Positions 43,387-54,504 are shown, numbered from the stretch's first letter. The stretch is DNA of 64,000 nucleotides from Nocardia sp. CNY236 (GCF_000482385.1 NZ_AXVD01000002.1:62001-126000); one strand, 5' to 3'. Program-made: numbers and translations. Notes: generated by a model not told the origin, from the sequence alone.

Positions 43387-44450
43387 GCTCGAAACGCCTC
43401 CGAAACCTACTCGCCGCCAAACAGCCCGACACCCGTCGGGAGCGTGGCACGAATTCATAGATTTATCAGTACTTTTCGCCGATTCCCGGTAGCTTCCCGA
43501 GCTCCGCGACGAATTTCAGCAAATGCCTAGCACACAAACCGGTTGGGTGCCGCTGGTGCAACTGGACAACTCTCTGGTCTCGAACGTGCCTCCTTCCGCG
43601 GCATCGATTTTCACCGACGAACGCGGTCGACCGCACAGCCACAGCACCTCCGGATACAGCAATGACAAACCGCGTTCCACGCCACCGACCGAGTCCGCGA
43701 TTCGGTCGGGATCAGCCAAGGCGTCACGGTACCTGCAAACACGGTCCGACATGCGACGAACCGATGAGTCGGATCGATATCAGTGCACGAACACGACCCA
43801 TCCGCACAACTTGCGATCTCGACGCACACTCGCCGACCAACCGAATCGATCAGCAACTCATCATTTGCTCAGCCGTGCCGAACCATCGCTCGACGCCTCG
43901 TAGCGCATGCCGAACCGCCCCACGAGCCTCGCTCGACTCGGCACTCCATCCCAGGCCAGTCCAAAATCATTGCTAGGCAACATGTTTCGATAATATATGG
44001 ATACGCGAACGGAACAAAGCCGAGCGATGCAGGGCTACCGGTCGTATCGATTGCATCAATTGCAGCCAGCGCCGTGTTACTCGAGCGCCGTGTTACTCGG
44101 CAGCACGGTAGTGCGCGGTTACTCGGACTCGCAGCTCGATGACCGCTCCGACTGGTAGCCACTACCTGCCTGCGACGAGCCAGTGGCGATGGAGAAGATG
44201 CCCCACATCGTTATCGGGGACTACAACTCATTGGGAATCAGGCGACACAGCAGTCGCCACCCTCCGTTCAGCAGAACACGACGCGACACACCGTCGACGG
44301 CGCCACCACCTGTCGGAACCGCTTCGACGAACCGCCCCCATGCGCCCGACCTCACCGGCACTCTCGATCGATCCCGCCGCGGCGACCGGGCCGATCCTTG
44401 CCAGAAGTATCCAACCCGGCCAGGGCTGTTCGACGATCCCCCGCGGACGG
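43387..44450. other. Gene-poor, lower-GC kilobase before tRNA-Lys
   Basis: No reading frame here shows a recognisable family or convincing ribosome site. A 78-codon minus-strand frame (43516-43752) and a 126-codon plus-strand frame (43523-43903) overlap in opposite directions; neither looks coding. AT-rich runs occur near 43985-44005. It contains the upstream region of the TetR gene and a 16-bp tandem repeat at 44068. Confidence 0.5.
44068..44099. repeat. 16-bp direct tandem repeat
   Basis: AGCGCCGTGTTACTCG occurs twice without a gap; a weaker partial copy follows near 44105-44125. Confidence 0.8.
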
Positions 44451-44523
44451 TGCCCCCTGTAGGACTCGAACCTACGACCTAGTGATTAAAAGTCACCAGC
44501 TCTACCAACTGAGCTAAAGGGGC
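44451..44523 (-). tRNA. tRNA-Lys (anticodon TTT)
   Basis: 73-nt cloverleaf on the minus strand; acceptor GCCCCTT/AGGGGGC (one G-U), anticodon TTT in GACTTTTAATC, T arm GTAGGTTCGAGTCCTAC. Confidence 0.97.
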
Positions 44524-44579
44524 TCGGCTGAAAAGCATAGCCGACAGTGGCCACAAGGCACGAACCGATGCTCTGGAGG

Positions 44580-44795
44580 TCAGGCTGCGACAGCACGCCT
44601 ACTCGTGCGAGGGAAAGCCTCCGCGTCGTGAGCTGAGATCTCGACCGACTCGGCGCTGTTGCCACCGGCACCCAACCACAGCCACCACGCTGGAAGAAGT
44701 GCCGTCACCACGCAGCACAACTCCCGACCGATCTGGTCGACAGGGTCGTAGAGCGATGGATGACGGCCCGTCGTATGCCGGCCGCCCCTCAGCAC
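44580..44795 (-). CDS. Possible small protein upstream of the desaturase
   Basis: 71 residues from GTG at 44795; the frame is open further upstream. Sequence includes HPSLYDPVDQIGRELCCVVTALLPAWWLWLGAGG and a Ser/Ala/Asp-rich end. One short hydrophobic stretch with three tryptophans. Third-position GC is moderately high (~70 percent), which supports but does not prove coding. Not recognised. Confidence 0.35.
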   Translation of the reverse strand: MLRGGRHTTGRHPSLYDPVDQIGRELCCVVTALLPAWWLWLGAGGNSAESVEISAHDAEAFPRTSRRAVAA

Positions 44796-45034
44796 GTGCC
44801 GCACCCGATAACGGCAATCCTCTCGATCCTCTCGGATCGCCCTCTCACCGCGCGGAGAACCCATACACTCGTGAGGATGCCCAGGCAAGCGCACGCGTGA
44901 GATCACGCAACCGGCGAGGGCAGCCGCTGTCCGAAGATGCGTCTCGCGTCACACCTACGGTGCCGTAAGGTTGCCGCATTGGTATCGGTCCACGTTCGGA
45001 CGACCAGCACGCCACAACACTGAAGGGTTCATAC

Positions 45035-46000
45035 ATGGCAAGGGATCTGACTCAACTCGAGCTACTGACGGAGTTGGAGCCGGTTGCCGAAGAAAGCGTC
45101 AACCGACACCTGTCGATGGCAAAGGACTGGAATCCACACGACTACGTCCCCTGGGACAACGGGCGTAACTTCGCGGCTCTCGGTGGCGTCGATTGGGAAA
45201 CAGGGCAATCCCAGCTCAGCGAGGTTGCGAAAGCGGCCATGATCACCAACCTGCTCACCGAGGACAATTTGCCTTCCTACCACCGGGAGATCGCCGAGAA
45301 CTTCTCGCAAGACGGCGCCTGGGGCACCTGGGTGGGCCGGTGGACTGCCGAAGAGAACCGCCACGGCACCGTTATGCGCGACTATCTCGTCGTCACCCGC
45401 GGTGTCGACCCGGTCGCGCTCGAGCAAGCCAGAATGACCCATATGACCAACGGCTTCGCCTCTCCAGCCGAAGCCGACGCGGGATTCCTGCATTCCGTTG
45501 CGTATGTCACCTTCCAAGAACTGGCCACCCGGGTGAGCCACCGCAACACCGGCAAAGTGTGCGACGACCCGGTCGCCGACCGCATGCTGCAGCGCATCGC
45601 TGCCGACGAAAACCTGCACATGATCTTCTACCGCACCATGTGCGGCGCAGCCCTCGATCTGGCTCCCGACCAAACACTCGAGGCAATCACACTGATCCTG
45701 GAAAACTTCCAGATGCCCGGGGCCGGCATGCCCAACTTCCGCCGCAACGGCGTGCTGATGGCCAAGCACGGCATCTACGACCTGCGCCAACATCTGGAAG
45801 AAGTGATCCAGCCGGTCCTGAAGAAATGGAACCTCTTCGACCGAAGCGACTTCACCGCGCGAGGTGAAGCAGTTCGAGATCGGCTCGGTCTCTTCCTGGA
45901 GAAGTTGGCCAAGGACGTGATCAAATTCGAAGAACAGCGTGACCGGATGCTCGCCCGCGAGGCCGCGAAGCGCGAGCTGGCTGCCACCACCGTGGGCTGA
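45035..46000 (+). CDS. desA1: Acyl-ACP desaturase (DesA1 type)
   Basis: 321 residues from ATG with GAAGGG upstream. Di-iron ligands of the soluble desaturase fold: Glu76 (LLTEDNLPSY), Glu107 and His110 (EENRH), Glu162 (FQELATRVSH), Glu192 and His195 (DENLH). It introduces a double bond in an acyl-ACP; in mycobacteria DesA1 (Rv0824c) supports mycolic acid synthesis. Followed by dusB and the LCP gene in the same order as in M. tuberculosis. Confidence 0.93.
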   Translation: MARDLTQLELLTELEPVAEESVNRHLSMAKDWNPHDYVPWDNGRNFAALGGVDWETGQSQLSEVAKAAMITNLLTEDNLPSYHREIAENFSQDGAWGTWVGRWTAEENRHGTVMRDYLVVTRGVDPVALEQARMTHMTNGFASPAEADAGFLHSVAYVTFQELATRVSHRNTGKVCDDPVADRMLQRIAADENLHMIFYRTMCGAALDLAPDQTLEAITLILENFQMPGAGMPNFRRNGVLMAKHGIYDLRQHLEEVIQPVLKKWNLFDRSDFTARGEAVRDRLGLFLEKLAKDVIKFEEQRDRMLAREAAKRELAATTVG

Positions 46001-46102
46001 TCCAACGCTGGTGCGGGCGCACCATGACTCGGATCCGCCGAGGCTCGCATAGCGAAGAACCCGCACCCCGCGGTTTCGTGCGGAAGTGAGACACTGTTCG
46101 CC

Positions 46103-47251
46103 GTGACGATGACTACCGAGGCGAAGACCATATTGCGGATCGGACCGTATCCGGTCGATCCGCCAGTGGTACTCGCGCCGATGGCAGGCATCACAAATCA
46201 GGCATTCCGAACATTGTGCCGGGAGTTCGGCAGCCCGACCTCGATCTACGTGTGCGAGATGATCACCGCCCGCGCCGTGGTGGAACGCAACGAGAAGACG
46301 CTGCGCATGATGTCCTTCGGCGCCGATGAGCACCCGCGTTCGATGCAACTCTACGGAGTGGATCCCGCTACTCTCGGCGAGGCCGTGCGAATCATCGTGG
46401 GCGAGGGTTGGGCCGACCATATCGACCTGAACCTCGGGTGCCCTGTGCCCAAGGTCACGCGGCTGGGTGGTGGGGCGGCGCTGCCCTACAAGCGGGCGCT
46501 GTTTCGCCGTATCGTGCGCGCAATGGTGAGTGCTGCCGAACCAGCGGGCGTGCCGGTGACTGTGAAGTTCCGCACCGGCATCGACCAAGATCATCTCACC
46601 TATCTGGATGCCGGACGTATCGCCGAAGCCGAGGGTGCACAGGCAGTCGCATTACACGCGCGCACCGCCGCGCAACGCTACTCCGGCCGGGCGGACTGGA
46701 GTGCGATCGCTCGACTCAAGCAGACGGTCACCACCATTCCGGTATTGGGTAACGGTGACATCTTCTGCGCCGCGGACGCGCTGCGCATGATGGACGAGAC
46801 CGGCTGCGACGGCGTGGTCGTCGGCCGCGGCTGTCTCGGCAGACCGTGGCTGTTCGCCGAACTGCACGCCGCGCTGCGCGGCGAACCACTTCCCGCGGCG
46901 CCCGATCTGGGCCGGGTCGGCGCAGTCCTGTATCGGCACGGCGAACTGTTGTCTCGACATCTCGGCGAAACCAAAGCCATGCGCGACCTGCGTAAACACA
47001 TGGCGTGGTACCTGATGGGATTTCCGGTGGGCGCCGATTTACGCCGCGCATTCGCCACGGTCGTCAGCCTCCAACAGTTGGAGGACCTCGTCGCCCAACT
47101 CGACCCGACCGCGCCGTTCCCCGAGGACGCCGAGGGGCCACGCGGCCGCCAGGGCTCACCGGGCAAGGTCGCGCTGCCCCATGGCTGGCTCGACGACCCC
47201 GAGGACCCGGCCGTGCCGATGGGTGCCGATGTGATGCACAGCGGAGGATAA
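46103..47251 (+). CDS. dusB: tRNA-dihydrouridine synthase B
   Basis: 382 residues from GTG (ATG at 46109 is an alternative). FMN TIM-barrel: VVLAPMAGITNQAFR at the start, NLGCPVPKVTRLGGGAAL with the catalytic Cys (~114), VTVKFRTGID, and VLGNGDIFCAADALRMM/GVVVGRGCLGRPW at the phosphate site. It reduces uridine in tRNA to dihydrouridine with NADPH. M. tuberculosis equivalent Rv0823c. Confidence 0.92.
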   Translation: MTMTTEAKTILRIGPYPVDPPVVLAPMAGITNQAFRTLCREFGSPTSIYVCEMITARAVVERNEKTLRMMSFGADEHPRSMQLYGVDPATLGEAVRIIVGEGWADHIDLNLGCPVPKVTRLGGGAALPYKRALFRRIVRAMVSAAEPAGVPVTVKFRTGIDQDHLTYLDAGRIAEAEGAQAVALHARTAAQRYSGRADWSAIARLKQTVTTIPVLGNGDIFCAADALRMMDETGCDGVVVGRGCLGRPWLFAELHAALRGEPLPAAPDLGRVGAVLYRHGELLSRHLGETKAMRDLRKHMAWYLMGFPVGADLRRAFATVVSLQQLEDLVAQLDPTAPFPEDAEGPRGRQGSPGKVALPHGWLDDPEDPAVPMGADVMHSGG

Positions 47252-47412
47252 TCGAGTAATTCCGCAGAAAATCGGCTCGCCAAACGCCGATATGACCTTG
47301 GCCATTTCGCGCCCGAGTGGCTCACCGTGGCGGAATCGTTATCATGGCGGAATCAGTGCTGCCGGTGAAGTACTAATCAGGCGGAAAGCAAGACGAAAAG
47401 CGAGGTTCGTTG

Positions 47413-49566
47413 GTGGGTGACGATCGCTACGGGCGTGCGCCACAGCCCGGAGGTCGCGCCCCGTGGGAGCGTTATCCCGCGGCGGATTACCCCGAACGAG
47501 ACGCCGAACAGGCGCCTCGACGCTCCAGGTATTCCGAGACCGGCCCGGACCAGGATTCTCCAGCACTCACAGTCCAAGACCTCGTCGAGAAAGTCAACCA
47601 CGAACGTGGGCGTCGGGGCGCACGTGGCGCCGCATCTCAGGCACCCGAAGCCGCACCTGGACGAGGCCGGCGCGCCCAGCCTCCACCCTCGGATCGAACA
47701 TCTCGGAACCAACGACGCCGCTCGGACCCTGTTCGACGACCGCAGCGTGCTCCCCGCTCCGACGAGCCGGCTCACCCACCGGTGACAGCAGCCGGCAGCA
47801 GCGGCGAAGATACTCGCTCCGGCCGTGCACCCAACCGATCGGTCGCCCGCCCCGCCGGATCTTCACCGCACGCGAGTGGGCAAGCCACGGCGGCCAGGGG
47901 CTCGACACGCCACAGACCCACCGATCAGCGGGCCGAACCGCAAGCGGCCGAAGAAGTCACCGACGTTCTCCCTCCGCTCGAACAATCACCGCGCTCCACC
48001 CGCCACAGCTGGCCGACCACCGAAGATCGGGCGCGCAAGCCGAAAACGGTCGAGGCGCCATCCCGATCCCGTCCTGATACCAGGCACAGCCGCAGCTCAC
48101 GACGCCTCCGAGTGATCGGCAGGGCAGCCTTGACCGTACTCTCGGTTCTCGTTCTGGTGGCCACCGGCACGGGCTGGAGCTATCTGCACTCGACCACGAG
48201 CGGTTTCACCCAGGTTTCCGCGCTCGATGACAACTCCGAGGACGTGATCGACTCCAGCGCCCAGCTCGGAGACGAAAACTTCCTGCTGGTCGGCACCGAT
48301 ACCCGGGCGGGGGCCAACGGGCAACTCGGCGCGGGGTCGACCATCGATGCCGAAGGTTCTCGCGCGGACACGGTGATGTTGGTGAACATCCCCAAGAACC
48401 GGTCACGTGTGGTTGTCGTTTCGTTTCCCCGCGATTTGGACGTCACCAGGCCGCGCTGTAACGGCTGGGACAATGAGAAGGTCGAATACACCGATGAGGT
48501 CTTTCCCTCGGCCTTTGGCGACAAGCTCAATGCCGTCTACGCCCTCGGCGGCCCGAAATGCCTGTTCAACGTCATATCGAAGATGACGGGGCTGAGCATC
48601 AACCACTTCATCAGTATCGACTTCGCCGGATTCGAGGCCATGGTCGACCAGGTCGGCGGTGTCGACGTCTGCTCCGCCAAGCCGATCGTGGACGGCGTTC
48701 TCGGCACCATTCTGGAAAACTCCGGCCGCCAGCACATCAGCGGCGAAACTGCACTGAATTACGTCCGCGCGCGGCACGTCTATGGCGAAGAACGCAGCGA
48801 CTACGACCGCATCAACCGGCAACAGCGATTCCTCGCCTCGCTGCTTCGCGGCACGATGTCGAGCAAGGTGCTACTCGACCCCGGCAAACTCCGCGGATTC
48901 ATCGAGGAATTCACCAGACACACGTGGGTGGACCAAGTCGACACCAACGACCTGCTGATGCTCGGACGGTCTCTACAAAAGATGGATGCCGGCGCGGTCA
49001 CATTTCTGACCATCCCGACCGCTGGAACCACGTCCTATGGAAACGAAATCCCCCGCGAGTCGGATATCAAGGCGATCTTCCGCGCCATCATCGACGACCA
49101 ACCACTACCGGGCGAGAAGAAGGCCACACCGACAGAATCGCACCCGGCCGATCCGCCAGAATTCGTCGCAGTCGATCCGAGCACGGTGTCCGTACTGGTC
49201 TCGAATGGATCGGGGGTCAACGGGATGGCGGGCGCGACCGCGACCGACCTGAGCAATGCGGGCTTCACCATCTACAGCACAGGGAATTTCTCCGAAGGGC
49301 AGGTGACCGAAACCAAGATTCGGTACGCACCCGGATACGAAGCCGAGGCGGCCACAGCGGCCACGGCAATTCCTGGAGCGCACCTGGAGTCGGCCGACGA
49401 TCTCGGCGGCATCATCGAAGTCGTCTTGGGGACCGACTTCAGCGGTAGCGTGACCAGTCCGATCCCAGCGGGCGATCGGATCACCGACGTGTCCGTCAGC
49501 ATCGCACCGGTCACGCTGCCATCCGACTTGGAACACATGAACGCCGCAGAAGACATCTGCAACTGA
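47413..49566 (+). CDS. LytR-CpsA-Psr family cell-wall ligase with LytR C-terminal domain
   Basis: 717 residues from GTG at 47413 (TTG at 47410 is an alternative; AGCGAGG spacing favours GTG). A ~230-residue disordered Pro/Arg/Ser-rich cytoplasmic start, a transmembrane helix ~237-258 (GRAALTVLSVLVLVATGTG), the LCP catalytic domain ~295-480 (FLLVGTDTRAGANG, RADTVMLVNIPKN, VSFPRDLDVTRP, YDRINRQQRFLASLL) and a LytR_C domain ~595-690 (VLVSNGSGVNGMAGATA). LCP proteins attach arabinogalactan to peptidoglycan in this order. Homologue of Rv0822c. Confidence 0.9.
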   Translation: MGDDRYGRAPQPGGRAPWERYPAADYPERDAEQAPRRSRYSETGPDQDSPALTVQDLVEKVNHERGRRGARGAASQAPEAAPGRGRRAQPPPSDRTSRNQRRRSDPVRRPQRAPRSDEPAHPPVTAAGSSGEDTRSGRAPNRSVARPAGSSPHASGQATAARGSTRHRPTDQRAEPQAAEEVTDVLPPLEQSPRSTRHSWPTTEDRARKPKTVEAPSRSRPDTRHSRSSRRLRVIGRAALTVLSVLVLVATGTGWSYLHSTTSGFTQVSALDDNSEDVIDSSAQLGDENFLLVGTDTRAGANGQLGAGSTIDAEGSRADTVMLVNIPKNRSRVVVVSFPRDLDVTRPRCNGWDNEKVEYTDEVFPSAFGDKLNAVYALGGPKCLFNVISKMTGLSINHFISIDFAGFEAMVDQVGGVDVCSAKPIVDGVLGTILENSGRQHISGETALNYVRARHVYGEERSDYDRINRQQRFLASLLRGTMSSKVLLDPGKLRGFIEEFTRHTWVDQVDTNDLLMLGRSLQKMDAGAVTFLTIPTAGTTSYGNEIPRESDIKAIFRAIIDDQPLPGEKKATPTESHPADPPEFVAVDPSTVSVLVSNGSGVNGMAGATATDLSNAGFTIYSTGNFSEGQVTETKIRYAPGYEAEAATAATAIPGAHLESADDLGGIIEVVLGTDFSGSVTSPIPAGDRITDVSVSIAPVTLPSDLEHMNAAEDICN

Positions 49567-49688
49567 CAATGTCTGCAACTGATGACGCCAACCCGACGGG
49601 TTTGTCGATCGGTGCGATCCAACGCTCGTACCGGTCATTCACTCGATGTTCGTGACTTGGTCAGCGCGGCGAACTAATGTCGAGCGTC

Positions 49689-50351
49689 ATGCGTGTCATC
49701 TACAACGAGCAAATGGCAGATCTTGCTCACCAACTGGGCGAAATGGCCGGCCTCGCCGGTTCGGCCATGGACCGGGCGACCCAGTCACTCCTGCAAGCGG
49801 ACCTCACGCTCGCCGAGCAGGTGATCAGTGAGTACGACCGGATTGCCGAACTCATTCACGACGGCGAGGAGAAAGCCTTTGCTCTACTGGCTCTGCAATC
49901 GCCGGTAGCGGGCGATCTACGGCAAGTGGTGAGCACGATCCAGATCGTCGGCGATGTGAACCGAATGGGTGCACTCGCCCTGCACGTGGCGAAGGTGGCG
50001 CGTCGGCGTCACCCGAATCATGCGCTCCCCGAAGCGGTCAACGGATACTTCGCCGAAATGGGCCGGATCGCAGTGAGTATGGGTGCGACCGCACGCGAGG
50101 TGCTCGAAACTCGTGACCCCGAACGGGCTGCGCAACTGAACGTCGACGACGAAGCGATGGACGACCTGCACCGCCATCTGTTCACACTGTTGATGGACCG
50201 GAATTGGCAGCATGGGGTCGCTGCCGCCGTGGATGTCACCCTGCTCGGTCGCTACTACGAGCGTTTCGCCGACCACGCGGTGGAGATCGGCCGCCGAGTC
50301 ATCTTCCTGGTTACGGGCGCCCTTCCGCCGGATGCGGATGCGGTGCAGTAG
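49689..50351 (+). CDS. phoU: PhoU-type phosphate signalling protein
   Basis: 220 residues from ATG at 49689 (ATG at 49677 also in frame). Two PhoU three-helix repeats: [49 protein letters not shown], and the second copy ending [22 protein letters not shown]. It restrains the Pho two-component system and PstSCAB when phosphate is sufficient. Equivalent to PhoY2 (Rv0821c). A TAATGT box lies 8 nt before the ATG. Convergent with pstB. Confidence 0.92.
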   Translation: MRVIYNEQMADLAHQLGEMAGLAGSAMDRATQSLLQADLTLAEQVISEYDRIAELIHDGEEKAFALLALQSPVAGDLRQVVSTIQIVGDVNRMGALALHVAKVARRRHPNHALPEAVNGYFAEMGRIAVSMGATAREVLETRDPERAAQLNVDDEAMDDLHRHLFTLLMDRNWQHGVAAAVDVTLLGRYYERFADHAVEIGRRVIFLVTGALPPDADAVQ

Positions 50352-50380
50352 TCGAGGTACGTGGTGAGGCCGAGGCCTCT

Positions 50381-50455
50381 CCACGACAAACACAGCCGCG
50401 ACAAACACAGCCACGACAGACCCGGCCACAACCGACCAAGCCACAACCGACCTGG
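50381..50455. repeat. 15-bp imperfect tandem repeat between phoU and pstB
   Basis: Five units with the pattern CCACGACAAACACAG, the first two nearly identical and the last three diverged. It fills most of the convergent gap; no typical terminator is seen. Confidence 0.75.
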
Positions 50456-50462
50456 CCCGGAA

Positions 50463-51239
50463 TCAACCGAACCGACCCGAAATGTAGTCCTCCGTTGCCT
50501 TCTGCGTCGGGTTGGAGAAGATCTTCTCGGTGTCGTCGATCTCGACCAACTTGCCCGGCTTGCCCTGGGCCTCCAGATTGAAGAATCCGGTCTGGTCGCT
50601 CACCCGCGCGGCCTGCTGCATGTTGTGGGTGACGATGACGATGGTGAAGTCCTTCTTCAACTCGGTGATCAGGTCTTCGATCGCGAGAGTCGAGATCGGG
50701 TCCAGCGCCGAGCACGGCTCGTCCATCAGCAATACATCCGGCGACACAGCGATGGCTCGCGCGATGCACAACCGCTGCTGCTGTCCCCCGGAAAGACCGC
50801 CACCTGGCTTGTCGAGACGGTCCTTGACCTCGTTCCACAGGTTGGCACCACGCAACGATCGCTCGGCGACCTCGTCGAGCTGCTTTTTGTTGCGTAGGCC
50901 CTGCAGCTTGAGTCCGGCCACCACATTGTCTTTGATCGACTTGGTAGGGAATGGGTTCGGCCGCTGGAAAACCATGCCGATGGTGCGGCGAACGCCGACC
51001 GGATCGACCTGGGCGCCGTAGATGTCCTCACCGTCGAGCAACACCGCTCCCTCGACCCGAGCATTCGGCGCCACCTCGTGCATACGGTTGAGCGAGCGCA
51101 AAACCGTGGACTTGCCGCACCCGGAGGGCCCGATGAAGGCGGTGACGCTGCGTGGCAGCACCGTCAGCGAGACATCCGACACGGCATGGAATTTGCCGTA
51201 GTAGATGTTCAGGTCTTTGACGTCGATCCGCTTGGCCAT
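50463..51239 (-). CDS. pstB: Phosphate ABC importer ATPase
   Basis: 258 residues from ATG. Walker [10 protein letters not shown] (~36-44), ABC signature [14 protein letters not shown], Walker [14 protein letters not shown], and H-loop [13 protein letters not shown]. Phosphate-importer features include [11 protein letters not shown] at the start and [14 protein letters not shown]. Last gene of pstSCAB, 21 bp after pstA. Confidence 0.95.
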   Translation of the reverse strand: MAKRIDVKDLNIYYGKFHAVSDVSLTVLPRSVTAFIGPSGCGKSTVLRSLNRMHEVAPNARVEGAVLLDGEDIYGAQVDPVGVRRTIGMVFQRPNPFPTKSIKDNVVAGLKLQGLRNKKQLDEVAERSLRGANLWNEVKDRLDKPGGGLSGGQQQRLCIARAIAVSPDVLLMDEPCSALDPISTLAIEDLITELKKDFTIVIVTHNMQQAARVSDQTGFFNLEAQGKPGKLVEIDDTEKIFSNPTQKATEDYISGRFG

Positions 51240-51260
51240 TGTCGCTAGTCCGTTCCGCTT

Positions 51261-52166
51261 CTATCGATTCCGCGTGAGCAGCCGGTTGAGAACTGCCGCC
51301 GCCAGGTACAGCATCGCGATGATGAAAATGAGGGTCAAAGCCGCACCCCAGACCCGCTCGCGGCCAGCTGCCTCCGGGTTGGCCAGCTCTTGGTAGATCA
51401 ACAGTGGCAACGACGCCATATTTCCGTCGGAAATATCCAGGTTGATCGACTTGCTGTACCCCACGAGTACCAGTACCGGAGCGGTCTCACCCATCACCCT
51501 GGCGATGGAGAGCAGAATTCCACTGATCATTCCGGGCAGCGCGGTCGGCACCACGATTCGAACGATCGTCTTCCACTTCGGAATTCCCAGCGCATAGGAC
51601 GCTTCCCGCAATTCATCCGGGACCAGTTTGAGCATTTCCTCGGTGCTACGAATGACTACCGGCAACATCAACAAGACCAGAGCCAGCGACACTGCCAGCG
51701 CACTCTGGGGGAAGCCGAAGGTCGCGATCCACAGTGCAAAAACGAAAAGGGCCGCCACGATCGACGGCACGCCTGCCAGGATATCCACCATGAACGTCGT
51801 GGTCTTGGCCAACAGTCCACGCCCATACTCGACCAGATAGACCGCAGCCATGATCCCGAGCGGAACCGCGATGATCGTAGCGACCAACGACTGCACGATT
51901 GTTCCGTAGATCGCATGGTAGACGCCGCCCGCAAGCTCTTCGGGCAGCACACCCTTCAGGGACTTCTGCCACCAGTCCGCCCGGACCACTGCGCCGAGTC
52001 CCTTGGCGACGACCATGATCAGCACCCAGGCCAGCGGAATCAGCGCGATACCGAAAGCCAGCCACACCAATCCCGTCGCAAGGTGGTTGCGCACCCGGCG
52101 CGCCCAGCTCACGTGCCGGAAGACCGGAGCTTTGATCGGACGATCCAACGTCGAGGTGGCCATCAC
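51261..52166 (-). CDS. pstA: Phosphate ABC importer permease PstA
   Basis: 301 residues from GTG at 52166 (overlaps the pstC stop by 4 nt; the next codon is ATG). Six membrane segments and the permease loop [37 protein letters not shown], the EAA motif that contacts PstB. Forms the membrane channel with PstC. Confidence 0.94.
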   Translation of the reverse strand: MMATSTLDRPIKAPVFRHVSWARRVRNHLATGLVWLAFGIALIPLAWVLIMVVAKGLGAVVRADWWQKSLKGVLPEELAGGVYHAIYGTIVQSLVATIIAVPLGIMAAVYLVEYGRGLLAKTTTFMVDILAGVPSIVAALFVFALWIATFGFPQSALAVSLALVLLMLPVVIRSTEEMLKLVPDELREASYALGIPKWKTIVRIVVPTALPGMISGILLSIARVMGETAPVLVLVGYSKSINLDISDGNMASLPLLIYQELANPEAAGRERVWGAALTLIFIIAMLYLAAAVLNRLLTRNR

Positions 52167-53212
52167 CCGTTCACCCTTCCGCCAGCAGCGAGCCGCGCCA
52201 GCGCATTCACCGCGAAGGTCAGTGCGAACAGCACGAAACCTGCGGCGATATATGCACCTGTCGGCAGCGGGTCACTGAACTCGGCTGCTGCCGAGGCAAT
52301 CTTGGACGCGAAAGTGTAGCCCCCGTCGAACACCGACCAGCTTCCTGGCTGAGCGGCCGTCTTCAGCACGATCAGCACCGCGATGGTCTCGCCGAGCGCT
52401 CGTCCGAGCCCGAGCATGGCTCCGGCGATCATGCCGCTACGGCCGTAGGGCAATACCGTCATGCGGACAACCTCCCATTTCGTCGCACCGAGCGCTTGCG
52501 CGGCTTCGATATGCGCACGGGGAGTGAGATTGAACACTTCACGGCTCACCGAGGTGATGATCGGCAGAATCATGACCGCGAGCACGACCCCCGCGGTAAA
52601 AATGGTTCCGCCACTGGCCAGCGGAATGTTGCCGTCCGCAAACAGGAACAGCCACCCCAGATTGTCATTGACGAAGGTCTGGACGGGATCCAGGCGCGGC
52701 GCGAGAACCAACGCTCCCCACAAGCCGAACACGATCGACGGCACGGCCGCGAGGAGATCGACGAGCACCGAGAACGGCCGAGCCAGCGCTCTGGGGGCAT
52801 AGTGCGCCAAGAACAGCGCGATGCCGATGCCGACCGGAACGGCCAGCGCCAAGGCGAATACCGAGCTCAGCACCGTCACCATGAACAGATCCCGGACACC
52901 GAACCGAAGATTGTCCGCATCCGTGGTCTCGAACTCGGCGCTGGTGAAGAAGTTCGCGTCGTTCGCCAGCACCGACGGCACGGCCCGGATCAGCAGAAAC
53001 AGCGCAATCAGCGCGATAGAGGCAACGACGATTGCGCCGGCCGCCGTGGCCAGCGAGCGGAAGACGACCTCCACGCGGGGACTGTGACGCCGACCGCGGG
53101 GGACCGGCGGTTCGGTGCTCGGCTTACTCAGCATGAGCGCAGTATCTCCACCCGCCGGCCGGCCAGTCGAATCCGGCCCGCCGGCGGCGGCAACATCGTC
53201 GTGCACGGTCAT
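52163..53212 (-). CDS. pstC: Phosphate ABC importer permease PstC
   Basis: 349 residues from ATG, 10 bp after pstS. A disordered ~50-residue start precedes six membrane helices; the EAA loop reads [31 protein letters not shown]. Long loop with [16 protein letters not shown]. Coupled to pstA by a 4-bp overlap. Confidence 0.94.
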   Translation of the reverse strand: MTVHDDVAAAGGPDSTGRPAGGDTALMLSKPSTEPPVPRGRRHSPRVEVVFRSLATAAGAIVVASIALIALFLLIRAVPSVLANDANFFTSAEFETTDADNLRFGVRDLFMVTVLSSVFALALAVPVGIGIALFLAHYAPRALARPFSVLVDLLAAVPSIVFGLWGALVLAPRLDPVQTFVNDNLGWLFLFADGNIPLASGGTIFTAGVVLAVMILPIITSVSREVFNLTPRAHIEAAQALGATKWEVVRMTVLPYGRSGMIAGAMLGLGRALGETIAVLIVLKTAAQPGSWSVFDGGYTFASKIASAAAEFSDPLPTGAYIAAGFVLFALTFAVNALARLAAGGRVNG

Positions 53213-53222
53213 GGAATCGCTA

Positions 53223-54335
53223 TCAGGATATGGCGTCGACAGCAGTGCTCAGCTTGGTCTTGAACTCCTCCGGAAGCGGGATGTAGCCGGCCTCTTCCAG
53301 ACCCTGCTGACCATTGGTGATCGCCGAGGAGAGGAATGCCTTCACCGCTTGGGCCGTCTCGGCATCGGAATAGGTCGAGCACACGATCTCGTAGGTCGGC
53401 ATCACGATCGGATACGCGCCCGCTTCCGACGGCATGTAGAACGAGGAGGTATCGATGACCAGGTCATTGCCCTCACCCGAGATCGTGGCCGACTCGATCG
53501 CCTTGCCCGCCGAGGCGGCGGTCAGCGTCACCGGATCGTCGCTCGCCGACGTCACGATGCGCGCAATCGACAAGCCCTGCGCCTTGGCGAAGGACCACTC
53601 GTTGTACGTGATCGAGTTCACTGTGCTCTTCACCGCGGCGGAGGTGCCCTCGTTGCCCTTGGAACCAGCGCCGACACCGCCCGCGAACACCTTGCCCGCA
53701 CCCTTGCCCCAGGCTCCGTCGGACGCTGCGTCGAGGTAGCGCTGGAAGTTGTCGGTCGTACCCGACTGATCGCTACGGAAAACCACCATGATCTCTTCGG
53801 CGGGCAACGCGGCATTCGGATTCAGCGCCACGATCTCGGGGGCATCCCAGGTGGTCACGGCGCCGTTGAAGACCTTGGCCGCAGTGGGACCATCCAGAAC
53901 GAGATCTGTCACACCCTCGATGTTGTAGGTGATCGCGACCGGGCCGAAGACGGTGGGCAGGTTCCATGCCGGCGAATCGCACCGATCGGCAGCGCGCTGT
54001 GGCTCGTCTTTCTTCGGGTTCAGCGGCGAGTCCGAACCACCGAAATCGGTCTGACCGCCGATGAACTCCTTGACCCCCGCGCCGGAGCCACTCGAGGTGT
54101 AGTCGAGTGTTGCCCCGTCGCAGTTCAATTCGTAGGCGGCGATGAAACGCTCCATCGCGTTCTTCTGCGCCGAGGAGCCACTGGCCTTGAGAGTCTGCTT
54201 GCCACCACAGGTGATGTCGACCTTCTCCAGGTTGCCGGCGCTGGCCGAGGTGTTGTCGTCGCTGCCACAGGCGGCGAGCGTCATGGCACCGACCGCCAGC
54301 ACACCGACAAGGGCGCTGCTGCGCTTGAGATTCAC
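53223..54335 (-). CDS. pstS: Phosphate-binding lipoprotein PstS
   Basis: 370 residues from GTG with GGAGG 5 nt upstream. Lipoprotein signal with lipobox LAAC (Cys23). Phosphate-binding pocket pieces: [52 protein letters not shown]. It captures phosphate outside the membrane for PstCAB. The PHO box at 54487 lies upstream. Confidence 0.95.
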   Translation of the reverse strand: MNLKRSSALVGVLAVGAMTLAACGSDDNTSASAGNLEKVDITCGGKQTLKASGSSAQKNAMERFIAAYELNCDGATLDYTSSGSGAGVKEFIGGQTDFGGSDSPLNPKKDEPQRAADRCDSPAWNLPTVFGPVAITYNIEGVTDLVLDGPTAAKVFNGAVTTWDAPEIVALNPNAALPAEEIMVVFRSDQSGTTDNFQRYLDAASDGAWGKGAGKVFAGGVGAGSKGNEGTSAAVKSTVNSITYNEWSFAKAQGLSIARIVTSASDDPVTLTAASAGKAIESATISGEGNDLVIDTSSFYMPSEAGAYPIVMPTYEIVCSTYSDAETAQAVKAFLSSAITNGQQGLEEAGYIPLPEEFKTKLSTAVDAIS

Positions 54336-54486
54336 TGATTCCTCCGGAAAGGCGTCCTACCCGTCCGGTCCCTCACCGGCCCGGACGCATGCTGTGGTGC
54401 TGTTCGCGGCGAACCAGCGCACCAGGGCAACGGGGTGCTGCCCTTCCTCAACGTAGGGTTATGTGGTTGACAGTTGGATCGTACTG

Positions 54487-54504
54487 AGTGAACGGGGAGT
54501 GAAC
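54487..54504 (-). promoter_or_regulatory. PHO box upstream of pstS
   Basis: On the minus strand two GTTCACT repeats are spaced by 11 bp (GTTCACTCCCCGTTCACT), the direct-repeat form bound by PhoP/RegX3-type regulators in actinobacteria (knowledge). It lies ~150 bp before the pstS start. Confidence 0.8.

Noticed and set aside
43516..43903. Two opposing frames in the gene-poor region
   Set aside because: They overlap each other on opposite strands and neither shows coding-like features or similarity; recorded only in the region note.
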